Assembly (NCBI GenBank): GCA_965197545.1
Contig: CBDANJ010000006.1
Span: forward strand, 62,001-126,000
Length of the DNA stretch: 64,000 nucleotides
Source: CATOSP01 sp965197545
Lineage (GTDB): Bacteria > Chloroflexota > Dehalococcoidia > Lucifugimonadales > UBA3495
Direction of reading: 5' to 3'
This document shows positions 34,100-41,903 of this stretch, in pieces; position 1 is the first letter of the stretch; every line of letters starts with the position of its first letter. The notes beneath the pieces were generated by a model. It did no database searches and was not told the origin of the DNA. It worked only from the letters and a program-made list of their open reading frames with translations. A program made the translations under genes and the position numbers.

Positions 34100-35596
34100 C
34101 TAGGAGTCCTTCAAGGCCATCGCGTCCTGCGCCGCGCTGGTACCGGCCAGACGGCCGAACACCATGCCCGAGGACAGCCCGGAGCCTCCGGGATAGTTGT
34201 AGTAGAAGAGGCCGCCCACCATCTCTCCCGCCGCGTACAGGCCCGGTATGGGGTCCTGGCCGTTGGTTACCACCTGGCCGCGGGTGTCGATCTTCACCCC
34301 ACCGAAGGTAAACGTGATGCCGCAGGTGACCGCGTAACCCAGGTATGGAGGCGTGTCTATCGGCTGGGCCCAGTTGGTCTTGGGCGGGGTGATGCCCACG
34401 GTGCCGCGGCCATCCTTTACCGTGGGATTATACGGGACGTCCTGCTGCACGGCGGCGTTGTATTCCCGGATGGTGTTGGCGAGGCCCTCGGGGTCAATGT
34501 CCAACCGCCGGGCCAACTCCTCGATAGTGTTGGCCTCGGCCATGGTGACCTGGGGGATGTGGTACTCGTCGCGCAGGAGGTGCTTCACCTTGTCGTCGAA
34601 GATTTGGAAGCCGAGTCCCTGGGTCTGGGTCAAAAGAGCGCGCCCGTAGGTCACATACGTGTAGTTGCGGAAATCCGCCCCCTCGTCCAGGAACCTGTTG
34701 CCCTCCAGGTTGACGATGATCCCGAAGGGGTAGGAGTGCTTCTGGAATAGCTCGGTGATTACCCGGTCTCCGAAGGCGGGCGCGTTCATGTCCCAGGCAA
34801 CGGCGTGGCAGCTACTCCAGTGGCCGTGGGCCTGAGCGCCAACGTCCAGGGCCATCTTGATGCCGTCTCCCGTGTTGTAGGGGATGCCCCGCACCTTGAC
34901 CAACTCCCAACCGGGGCCGAGGTAGCGGCAGCGCATCTCGGCGTTGGCCTCGAACCCGCCAGCGGCCAGCACCACGGTCCTGCCGGGGATGTCCTCGAAA
35001 CCGTCCGGCCCAAGAACGCGTAGACCGCGCACCCGTCCCTTATCATCCTGCAGCAGGTTCACGCCCTGGGTGGCGTACCGAATGTCGATCCCGTCCTTCT
35101 CGGCCGCTTCGAACTGCTGGTCGGACAGCCCCTTGCCCGCGCCCACGGCCTCCACCAGCAGCCCGCCCCAGAAGCGGAATTTGTCCCCGTCCTTGAACGC
35201 CTGCCGTCCGTAGGACAGGACGAAACGCACGCCCTTGCTCTGGAGCCATTGCATGGTAGGCAGCGACTGGCTCACCAGAATCTGCGCCAGGTCGGGATCG
35301 GTTAGACCCTGGGTGACCCGCATCATGTCTGCGTAAAACTGGTCCTGGTTATAACTGCCCACCTCGATGGAACCTTCCTCGGTGGGAGACATATCGGGGA
35401 TTACGGTCTTGATGTCCTCCAGACCGTCGAAGGCGAACCGGATAATGCCGCCGGTGAAGTAGGTGTTGCCGCCGCGGAAGTATTCCGGGGCCTTTTCCAC
35501 CACCAGCACGGACTCACAGCGTTCCCTGGCCGCGATGGCCGCGCAAAGCGCCGCGTTCCCGGCGCCCACCACTATGACGTCGTAAGAGTCTGACAT
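34100..35596 (-). CDS. FAD-dependent tricarballylate/fumarate-type dehydrogenase (TcuA-like)
   Basis: 498 residues of the fumarate reductase/succinate dehydrogenase flavoprotein family. The FAD-binding start is YDVIVVGAGNAALCAAIAARE with VVEKAP, followed by RGGNTYFTGG, VVLAAGGFEANAEM and the C-terminal GITFTFGGVKIDTRGQVV ... GLYAAGEMVGGLFYYNYPGGSGL. This pattern best matches TcuA-type enzymes, which oxidise tricarballylate to cis-aconitate. No tcuB-like partner is seen. Two carboxylate-type MFS carriers lie downstream, which agrees with use of an external carboxylic acid. A GGAGGT ribosome site is present. Confidence 0.78.
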   Translation of the reverse strand: MSDSYDVIVVGAGNAALCAAIAARERCESVLVVEKAPEYFRGGNTYFTGGIIRFAFDGLEDIKTVIPDMSPTEEGSIEVGSYNQDQFYADMMRVTQGLTDPDLAQILVSQSLPTMQWLQSKGVRFVLSYGRQAFKDGDKFRFWGGLLVEAVGAGKGLSDQQFEAAEKDGIDIRYATQGVNLLQDDKGRVRGLRVLGPDGFEDIPGRTVVLAAGGFEANAEMRCRYLGPGWELVKVRGIPYNTGDGIKMALDVGAQAHGHWSSCHAVAWDMNAPAFGDRVITELFQKHSYPFGIIVNLEGNRFLDEGADFRNYTYVTYGRALLTQTQGLGFQIFDDKVKHLLRDEYHIPQVTMAEANTIEELARRLDIDPEGLANTIREYNAAVQQDVPYNPTVKDGRGTVGITPPKTNWAQPIDTPPYLGYAVTCGITFTFGGVKIDTRGQVVTNGQDPIPGLYAAGEMVGGLFYYNYPGGSGLSSGMVFGRLAGTSAAQDAMALKDS

Positions 35597-35645
35597 GGTA
35601 AACCTCCGCAGGCTATCGCCTGATAAGAATGTGGGGGAATGTGCC

Positions 35646-36095
35646 TTACACTATGGGGACTGCTTCTATGCCTTCAAAGCGCCGCATGTCCCTGTCGTCT
35701 GACACTATCGTTAGGAAACCGTGCTCCAAGCAAAGGGCCACAATCTGGGCGTCGAACACCAGGTTTCCCGATACGCCGGCTTGAAGCGCCACGCGGTTGA
35801 AAATCTTCCAATACCTGTCTCCGGGCCGCAACAGGTGGACGCTGGGACTTTGTAGAAGAGAGTCAATAACTTCCAGAGCTTCGTCCAAAGGTGTGGGTGA
35901 GGGAAAAAATCCGCGATACGTAACCACACGCAGGAACTCGCCTATGCAAAACACCGGGATGCCCCAGGGCGTGTCCCCGACAACGAGCCGCCGGATCAGT
36001 ACCTTCGCAGCGTCGTGCTTGTCCATTTCATCACGATGCGCGTACACCAGCACATTCGTATCAATCGCTATCGGGGGAGTTGTCCGGGAAACCAT
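35646..36095 (-). CDS. vapC: VapC-like PIN-domain ribonuclease toxin
   Basis: 149 residues. All four acidic PIN positions are present: Asp in IAIDTNVLVYAH, Glu in CIGEFLRVV, Asp in VFDAQIVAL and Asp in IVSDDRDMRRF. VapC toxins cut tRNA or rRNA when the antitoxin is lost. It overlaps the upstream ribbon-helix-helix gene by 35 bases, the standard arrangement of a translationally coupled pair. Confidence 0.87.
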   Translation of the reverse strand: MVSRTTPPIAIDTNVLVYAHRDEMDKHDAAKVLIRRLVVGDTPWGIPVFCIGEFLRVVTYRGFFPSPTPLDEALEVIDSLLQSPSVHLLRPGDRYWKIFNRVALQAGVSGNLVFDAQIVALCLEHGFLTIVSDDRDMRRFEGIEAVPIV

Positions 36096-36297
36096 AGAGA
36101 AAGTCCCTGCTGGTGAAGTCTATGCCCGGCCTAGGCTTGCCGGACCTGGTTACCCACTTTAGCTCGAAGGGCAAGGAATCGCGCAGGTACACCCGCAGGG
36201 CAGCCTCAACCAGGTCCGAGAGGGTTCTGCCGTCCTCATCCACCTTTTTCTTGGCTGCCTGGTAAAGTTCGTCGTTGATGTCTATGGTGGTTTTCAT
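36061..36297 (-). CDS. vapB: VapB-like ribbon-helix-helix antitoxin
   Basis: 78 residues from the ATG at 36297. The N-terminal MKTTIDINDELYQAAKKKV and DGRTLSDLVEAALRVYL form a ribbon-helix-helix DNA-binding domain. The acidic/aromatic tail (FTSRDFLYGFPDNSPDSD) is the likely toxin-wrapping part. It should repress its own promoter and neutralise the PIN toxin encoded by the overlapping gene. Confidence 0.82.
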   Translation of the reverse strand: MKTTIDINDELYQAAKKKVDEDGRTLSDLVEAALRVYLRDSLPFELKWVTRSGKPRPGIDFTSRDFLYGFPDNSPDSD

Positions 36298-36396
36298 GTC
36301 GAGCCTACAAGCCAACCGTTCAGATTGATATTGATAGGGATTATACGACGGATTAAGGCCCTATAGCGGCGCAGTCTTAAAGGGGCATTGCCGGAC

Positions 36397-36594
36397 TTAC
36401 TCAATCTGTCCCAACAGATGGGGCTTGAGTCGGCCTCTGTCCAAAGCGCCAGACTGAACAGCGCGCCGCAAACCGGCTTCTATTTCTCTCCTCGGTATCC
36501 GGGCGTGTTCGCCTGATGATATGACTTGGGCAAGCTGTACGAGTCTTTCCGCCGTCAGATTCGCCAGGTCATAGTGTAGTCTGTTCACTTCCAC
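36397..36594 (-). CDS. Small protein of unknown function
   Basis: 65 residues, helical and basic (LTAERLVQLAQVISSGEHARIPRREIEAGLRRAV). It lies 21 bases downstream of the 88-residue gene and in the same orientation, so the two and the HEAT-like gene probably form one unit. No domain recognised. Confidence 0.5.
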   Translation of the reverse strand: MEVNRLHYDLANLTAERLVQLAQVISSGEHARIPRREIEAGLRRAVQSGALDRGRLKPHLLGQIE

Positions 36595-36615
36595 GTCGGG
36601 AGTCTGACCGTCCCG

Positions 36616-36882
36616 TTAGTTAATTGCAATGCCAATTGAGGCCAAACCGGCGTCGTCGAATATAGCGTAGTCTAGGTTCGCCAAATTGTCCCGGTTCGCA
36701 GCCAACGCAACAATGACGCGCTCCCGGTCAGTTTCGTTCTCAACCCTGTAGACCGAGAGCGCGTTGCCGCTGGTTTGGAGGTCGCCGAGGGCGTCGGCTT
36801 GAAGGCCGCCATCCGGCAGCCAGTCCAGTTCAGGATACTTGTACCAGCGCGCCTGTCTGACTACCCTCAAGAAGTGGGCCAT
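36616..36882 (-). CDS. Protein of unknown function (88 residues)
   Basis: Starts 16 bases inside the end of the HEAT-like gene, so it is translationally coupled. Predicted alternating strands (YKYPELDWLPDGGL, LSVYRVENETDRERVIVALAANRD, LDYAIFDDAGLASIGIAIN) suggest a small alpha/beta protein. No family recognised. It may be the partner of the upstream HEAT-like protein. Confidence 0.55.
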   Translation of the reverse strand: MAHFLRVVRQARWYKYPELDWLPDGGLQADALGDLQTSGNALSVYRVENETDRERVIVALAANRDNLANLDYAIFDDAGLASIGIAIN

Positions 36883-37394
36883 TGGGCCGCTTGCAACTGG
36901 TCCAGCGCCAATGTCAGGTTCCGCCTCAATTGAGGGAAGGCTTCCCGGTCAACGGCGTCCCGCAGGTCTTCGATGGCTGCCGGGTCATCCAGCGCCGCCA
37001 ACCCTATAGAGGCTGCATCCCGAAGGCGTGGGTCAGGCGATTTCAGGCTGCTTGTCAAGACTGCCAATCTGCCACGATGCGTCCGAGGGTCTTCCATAGA
37101 ACCCATTTGTCTCAAGATTTCTCCGGCAACTTCGACATTGACCCCATTAGAACTCATCAGCCGCTCCATCGCGCGAACGGCGATGTCACCATGAGTCTCA
37201 ACAGCCAGAGTTATCCCGTAAGAGAAGGCGGATTCCATACCATCAACGAATACCTCGCCAGTAGTGTCATGGGCGAGTTTGTTGAAGTGGTCAACAAGAC
37301 TTTCTTCCAAGTTGCATTCTTGCTGCGCCTCTACCAATTCGACAGGCCCCGATGATTCCGGTAGATGCGTCAGCCGAGTCCTGTTCTCCATCAT
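36867..37394 (-). CDS. HEAT-like helical repeat protein
   Basis: 175 residues. The C-terminal half has two helical repeats of the HEAT/PBS-lyase type (SPDPRLRDAASIGLAALDDPAAIEDLRDAVD, then QLRRNLTLALDQL). The N-terminal half is acidic and unassigned. It overlaps the next gene by 16 bases. AGAGGGAA precedes tandem ATGs at 37394 and 37391. A scaffolding role in a small three-gene unit next to vapBC is plausible, and not shown. Confidence 0.6.
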   Translation of the reverse strand: MMENRTRLTHLPESSGPVELVEAQQECNLEESLVDHFNKLAHDTTGEVFVDGMESAFSYGITLAVETHGDIAVRAMERLMSSNGVNVEVAGEILRQMGSMEDPRTHRGRLAVLTSSLKSPDPRLRDAASIGLAALDDPAAIEDLRDAVDREAFPQLRRNLTLALDQLQAAQWPTS

Positions 37395-38218
37395 TTCCCT
37401 CTGCCATCAGGATAAACCTAATCTCAGGCGGCTAATATAGCACGGCAAGGTCAAAACGCACATTAGCGTCCGCTGCCCCGAACAGGCTTCCGAAGGTTTC
37501 CTTGCCGCCGATTTTGTTGCCCTGCTAATTCTCTAACCCACCCTCAGCGAGTATCATTTACGCGACACGCATGACTCGATTGGATTTCACAGGTTTATGA
37601 TCAAACTTATGCACTGGCTATGCTCGCGGATGGCATTTGGGATAGTCGTGCTAGTCATATCGGCCGCTCCGGCCTGTGGGGACACATCAACAGCCACTCC
37701 ACCAGCAGCAGTCATTCCACCAACGGCAACTATGCCCCCGCCGACCCCGACTCCTACTCTGGTCTTAACTCTCAGCAACTGGTTAAGCGTAGATTTCTGG
37801 CGTAAAGCTGATGTCCGGGATGTGCGCGTACAACTGGAGCATGGCGCGCCTATTGATGCAAGTAGCGGCCATTACAATGCAACACCCCTTCATGTGGCAG
37901 CGGGCTATACCAACCAACCGTCGGTCATCACTTTGCTCTTGGACCACGGCGCCAACATCGAAGCCAGGGACAATGAAAACCGGACGCCTCTGTACATGGC
38001 GTCGAGATTTAATGCCGATCCCTCGGTTATCAGGTTGCTACTAGACAGAGGCGCGGACATCGAAGCAAGGGGTATAAATGGTGGTACCCCACTTCATGCG
38101 GCGGCGGCATTAAATTTCGAACCTTCGGTTATCGAATTGTTACTGAACTACGGTTCGGACGTCAATGCCAAGGACTCCATAGGAATTACACCTCTGCATT
38201 GGGCGGCAGCGTATAACC

Positions 38219-39429
38219 TAGTACCGTTTCAAAGTAATCCTGATGGATATACATGTTGGAGTTTACTGCGGGCGTCCTGAGTAGAGAACCGCCACTCTAT
38301 GACGGCTCCAGCATCGTTGCGCTCGCGTTCGAGGGCGGCGACCTCCTGCCGCAGCAACACTTCATCGCCGACCCGGCGGTTCAGACACTGTCTGCTGAAG
38401 ACGCTCAACTCGATCTCGGCCATGTTCAGCCAGCTTCCATGCACGGGAGTGTGGTGAAACTCCAAGCGCTTAGCTATACGACGCGCTTCGGACGCTCCAA
38501 ATGCTTCGTAGAGCGAGCCCAACTTGTGCGTATTGAGATTGTCCAACACCAGCCGGACGACCCTGGCGTGGGGGTACGCCTGGTCAACCAGCCAGCGCAT
38601 CTGGTGCGCGAAGTCCACCGCAGTGCGGCGCCCGGTCACTTCGACGTGTCTCCATCCGCCCTTCGGTTCACAGAACATGAACAGGTTTCGGGTACCGTTT
38701 CGTCTGTACTCGCAGTCGTAGCGTTCCACCCGTCCGGGCTTGGCTTTGATGGGCGGCCTCACGTCCTCGACCAACTGCCTGGAGGTCTCGTCGAAACACA
38801 CCACGGGATGCTCTGGGTCGTAGTCTTCGTGGTACAGGTCCAGCACATCCTCCATCCGGGCCACGAACTCTCCGCTCACCTTGGGGATGCACCACTCTTT
38901 CTTCTTCCATGGTTTGAGTTCGTTTTTTTGAGTATCTGGCGCACCGTCTCAAGGGAGATGCTCCCGGCAAACTCCATCGCCACCACCTTGTCCGCAAGTA
39001 GCTGGAGCGTCCAGTTCGTGTGTCCTTCGGGCGCATTGCTGCAGGTGATGGCGACGAGGTGCGCTTCCTGTATGCCGCTCAGCTTGCGCCCCCGGCCTGG
39101 CCGTGGCCGGTCGTTGATTGCGGCTTCGAGTCCCTCCTCGACGAACCGTCTCCGCGTTCTGGCAACAGTGGCGGCGCTGATCGAGACCGCCTCAGCCACC
39201 TCGCGGTCTGACAGTCCTTCGTCAGTTTTCAACAGCGCAAGGGCCCGCTTTAGCGTGCGGGCTAACGGCTTGCCCCGGCGGGATACCTCAATCAGACCGG
39301 ACCGTTCGGATGGTGTCAGTTCAACTTTGTACTTGATGGCAGGCATGTTCGGGTATGGCCTCCCTAGAAGATCATACCCAAGCCTACTCAATCTCCCGTA
39401 ATATACAAGACTTCATAGAAACAGTACTA
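38219..39429 (-). mobile_element. IS630-family element, near-intact, inserted in the ankyrin gene
   Basis: The element spans 38221-39427 (1207 bp) between TA duplications (38219-38220, 39428-39429). Its ends begin GTACCGTTTC and, on the other strand, GTACTGTTTC. Its transposase is on the minus strand in two overlapping frames joined at an A7 run. It is a different IS630 subtype from the copy at 13732-15022, with distinct terminal repeats, but clearly homologous in protein. Confidence 0.9.
38229..39346 (-). CDS. IS630-family DDE transposase made from two frames (likely -1 recoding)
   Basis: Frame A (ATG 39346) encodes the helix-turn-helix half (LTPSERSGLIEVSRRGKPLARTL ... SDREVAEAVSISAATVARTRRRF) and stops at 38876. 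Frame B holds the DDE catalytic domain: Asp in VVCFDETSRQLV, Asp in RLVLDNLNTHKLG and Glu in HGSWLNMAEIELSVFSR; it ends at 38229 inside the terminal repeat. The frames join at CTC-AAA-AAA-ACG (38928-38939), where slipping back one base gives ...LKKNELKPWKKKEWCIP, the expected sequence. The decayed copy has the same A7 run at the same codons, so the shift is probably used, by ribosomal or transcriptional slippage. Confidence 0.85.
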
Positions 39430-39681
39430 GAGTCGGTCGTGGAATTGTTGCTGGACCGCGGCGCGGAAGTCAATGTAAGGGACAATGGCCGCGTTACACC
39501 CCTGCATGACGCGGCAATGAGCAGTAGCAATCCGAAAGTTATCAAGCTGTTACTAGACTACGGAGCAGATTCAAAGGCCAGAGAGAGTGATGGGCACACA
39601 GCGTGCGAACTTTTGCAGTATAACGATGTCCTCAAAGGCCATACTCTCTCGGAAGTCCGCGATTGGCTGTGCCGGTAGGTG

Positions 39682-39800
39682 CCACCTCTCCACTCCCCAT
39701 CCCGCCCTCCGGGGAGTATCATACCCCCAACCAACTTGATACACCCAGACCGGGAGGTGCGACATGCGTGGGGTTACGTTTAAGGGCAACCGGGAGGCGG
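39682..39800 (+). repeat. Duplicate of the 5' region of the dehydrogenase gene (first copy)
   Basis: About 118 bases are a diverged copy of 40743-40864: the shared landmarks are CACTCCCCATCCCGCC, GTATCATACCCCC, CCAACC/CCAACT, GGGAGGT and the first coding bases. It contains upstream sequence, ribosome site and 12 codons of a medium-chain dehydrogenase, then loses similarity. Confidence 0.8.
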
Positions 39801-39829
39801 GCCTGTCTACGTATCTTGACCCGCGATAA
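39764..39829 (+). pseudogene. 5' fragment of a medium-chain dehydrogenase gene
   Basis: The ATG at 39764, preceded by CGGGAGGT, opens MRGVTFKGNREAG, nearly identical to the start of the dehydrogenase at 40829 (MRGVTFSGNREAE). After 12 codons it runs into unrelated sequence and stops at 39829. It is a remnant left by duplication or by insertion of the following two genes. Confidence 0.75.
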
Positions 39830-39904
39830 CTTTCCTTGACGCCTGAAACGCCGCTTCATAGGATCGCATACCCATACACTTCATCACGAGGAACAGGGGT
39901 TAAT

Positions 39905-40261
39905 ATGGCTCCCTCAATGCACACCCGGCAGAGCCAGGACCCACCATACCCGTTGCCTGTCAGAGAAGGACAGGGTGAGGATGAATTGCAAAGGAAATTG
40001 GTCCGTACCTATGAGAAGTTCGGTCCGGTGCAAGCCATTGCGCTCGGGGAATATCTGGAGGAAGTCCAGGTGTTCGTGCTGCTTTCGGTGAAGCACCACG
40101 ACGAGTCATTGATCATCGGCTTGCTTGACGCAGAATATATATTGCGTGACGAGTTCCCGGCTGCGTGTATGTCCGTGGACTACATTCCCATAGGCGATGC
40201 CGGACTCGACCGGACCACTTACCTTAATAGCTCCCTGGTCTGGAAGCGGGAGTCTCCATAG
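39905..40261 (+). CDS. Possible nucleotidyltransferase-like partner of a HEPN protein
   Basis: About 118 residues from the ATG at 39905. The core (YEKFGPVQAIALGEYLEEVQVFVLLSVKHHDESLIIGLLDAEYILRDEFP, then SVDYIPI) suggests a small alpha/beta domain reminiscent of degenerate MNT-type nucleotidyltransferases. The GSxxRGD-type active site is not seen. Its stop is one base before the GTG of the HEPN-like gene, so the two form a coupled pair. Function inferred mainly from that pairing; low certainty. Confidence 0.5.
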   Translation: MAPSMHTRQSQDPPYPLPVREGQGEDELQRKLVRTYEKFGPVQAIALGEYLEEVQVFVLLSVKHHDESLIIGLLDAEYILRDEFPAACMSVDYIPIGDAGLDRTTYLNSSLVWKRESP

Positions 40262-40262
40262 G

Positions 40263-40691
40263 GTGAGTGACAGGCACCCCCATATCGAGCAGGCGCGGCA
40301 CAACGAAGGACTCGCGAGGGAATTTGCCGGCACCGGATACCGCTTCAGAGACTGGTCCATCACAGCTGCCTTCTATGCCGCGGTGCATTACTTTGAAGCC
40401 CGTCTGCACGGCCAACCGGAGTTCACCCACCGGGAGGCAAGCGGCCTTATTTCCCACACCGAAGATTCAGTCCCACGGACAAACGGCCGCATGAGATATT
40501 CGCCTCATGCTTGGCGTGAGGAACTGATTCGGGCCAACTGTGATCTGCAGACTTGGCGGGCTTACAGGTCCCTTCGAGTTGCCAGTGAAACGGCGCGGTA
40601 CCATGCCGGAAACACGATACCGTCAACAGCCCACGATTACTTCACAGACCTGGACGTTGACCGTTATGTGGAACCCATCTGGGACAAGTAA
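40263..40691 (+). CDS. HEPN-like domain protein
   Basis: About 142 residues from a GTG at 40263 that follows the upstream stop by one base. The four-helix pattern HIEQARHNEGLAREFAG, WSITAAFYAAVHYFEARL and YRSLRVASETARYHA is typical of HEPN proteins, where an N-terminal helix, a central A-x-x-Y-A-x-x-H helix and a late ARY motif occur. The classical R-x4-6-H catalytic motif is not obvious, so RNase activity is doubtful. Together with the preceding gene it may be a toxin-antitoxin or defence module. Confidence 0.6.
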   Translation: MSDRHPHIEQARHNEGLAREFAGTGYRFRDWSITAAFYAAVHYFEARLHGQPEFTHREASGLISHTEDSVPRTNGRMRYSPHAWREELIRANCDLQTWRAYRSLRVASETARYHAGNTIPSTAHDYFTDLDVDRYVEPIWDK

Positions 40692-40742
40692 AACTGGGCT
40701 TGGGTGTAGACTGACTGCCGCCCCTGGCACGTTTGCGCCCGT

Positions 40743-40864
40743 ACCACCCCTCCTCCACTCCCCATCCCGCCTTCCGCAGAGTATCATACCCCCCAACCAA
40801 CCTGACACACCCAAACGGGAGGTACACCATGCGCGGGGTTACGTTCAGTGGCAACCGGGAAGCC
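40743..40864 (+). repeat. Duplicated 5' region of the dehydrogenase gene (second copy, functional)
   Basis: The counterpart of 39682-39800. Here the copy leads into the complete dehydrogenase gene, so this is the parental or retained copy. The roughly 940 bases between the two copies hold the HEPN-like pair. Confidence 0.78.
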
Positions 40865-41845
40865 GAAATCCAGGAATTCCCCGACCCTCACGCCGGTCCG
40901 GGAGAGGCTGTGCTGCGAGTCCGGGCGTCCGGCTTGTGCGGGTCCGACCTGCACCGTTACCGGGGCGGTGAGCCGACGGTGATGATCACCGGCCATGAGC
41001 CGTGCGGCGTCATCGAGGAGTTGGGGCCGGGTGCGCCTCCGGGCCTCAAACTGGGCGACCGGGTGATGTGCCACCACTACGCTGGCTGCGGCGTCTGCGA
41101 GATCTGCGCCATGGGCTACGAGCAGCTATGCCCCCAGGGCCGGGTGACCTACGGCGGCGGCACGGGCCACGGGGCCAACGCCGACTACATCCTGGTCCCC
41201 TCCCGTACCCTGGTGCATCTGCCCGACGAACTCTCCTTTGAGGAGGGGGCCGCCATCTCCTGCGGCACGGGCACGGCCTGGAACGGGTTGAACAAGATGG
41301 ACATAAACGGCAAGGACACCGTGGCGGTGTTCGGACAGGGTCCGGTCGGTCTGAGCGGCACCCTCTCCGCCAAGGCCATGGGCGCGCGGGTGATCGCGGT
41401 CGACGTCGTCCCGGAGCGGCTGGCATTGGCCCGGGACCTGGGGGCCGATTACGTCATCAACCCATTGGAAGCGGACCCGGTGCAGGCCATCCGTGACCTG
41501 AGCGGCGGCGCGGGAGCATCGGCTTCTTTAGAAACGTCCGGCAACCCAGTGGCGAGGCAGCAGGTATTGACCTGCCTTGCGCCGTTCGCCCGCTGCTGCT
41601 ACGTGGGTGTGGGTCCTCCCGCCGAGATTGACTTCAGCCGCGACGTTATATTCAAGGTGATCACGATCTTCGGTTCCTGGACTTTCAGCAAGTCGGAACT
41701 GATCGAGATCGCCCGCTTCTTCGTGGAAACCAAGGCGCCGCTGGACAGGCACATCACTCACCGCTACACACTGGACCAGGCCATCCAGGCTTTCCAGACA
41801 TTTGACGGAGCGACGACGGGCAAATGCGTCTTCGTATTTGACTAG
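40829..41845 (+). CDS. Zinc-dependent medium-chain alcohol dehydrogenase
   Basis: 338 residues from the ATG at 40829, with GGGAGGT upstream. The catalytic zinc site is visible (GLCGSDLHR, GHEPCG), as is the four-cysteine structural zinc loop (CGVCEICAMGYEQLC). The NAD(P) Rossmann motif is FGQGPVGLSG with VIAVDV. Oxidises an alcohol or polyol to a carbonyl compound; the substrate is unknown. Its promoter region and first codons are duplicated 1 kb upstream. Confidence 0.88.
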   Translation: MRGVTFSGNREAEIQEFPDPHAGPGEAVLRVRASGLCGSDLHRYRGGEPTVMITGHEPCGVIEELGPGAPPGLKLGDRVMCHHYAGCGVCEICAMGYEQLCPQGRVTYGGGTGHGANADYILVPSRTLVHLPDELSFEEGAAISCGTGTAWNGLNKMDINGKDTVAVFGQGPVGLSGTLSAKAMGARVIAVDVVPERLALARDLGADYVINPLEADPVQAIRDLSGGAGASASLETSGNPVARQQVLTCLAPFARCCYVGVGPPAEIDFSRDVIFKVITIFGSWTFSKSELIEIARFFVETKAPLDRHITHRYTLDQAIQAFQTFDGATTGKCVFVFD

Positions 41846-41903
41846 CCCTTGCTGACCATCCGCCTCCGCTTCCTTTATACTGGACTGAGGCGCGAGAACG
41901 GTT

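Larger units (their letters stand above)
37597..39678 (+). pseudogene. Ankyrin-repeat lipoprotein gene split by an IS630 element
   Basis: The 5' part (37597-38220) encodes a signal peptide ending APAC (lipobox-like), a Thr/Pro-rich linker and three to four ankyrin repeats (for example TPLHAAAALNFEPSVIELLLNYGSDVNAKD). The 3' part (39430-39678) continues with SVVELLLDRGAEVNVRDNGRVTPLHDAAM and one more repeat. Between them lies the IS element plus one copy of TA. Joining 38220 to 39430 keeps the frame and restores YNLESVVELLLDRG, giving a protein of about 290 residues. As it stands, translation enters the IS and ends at 38280 after 227 residues. Confidence 0.88.
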
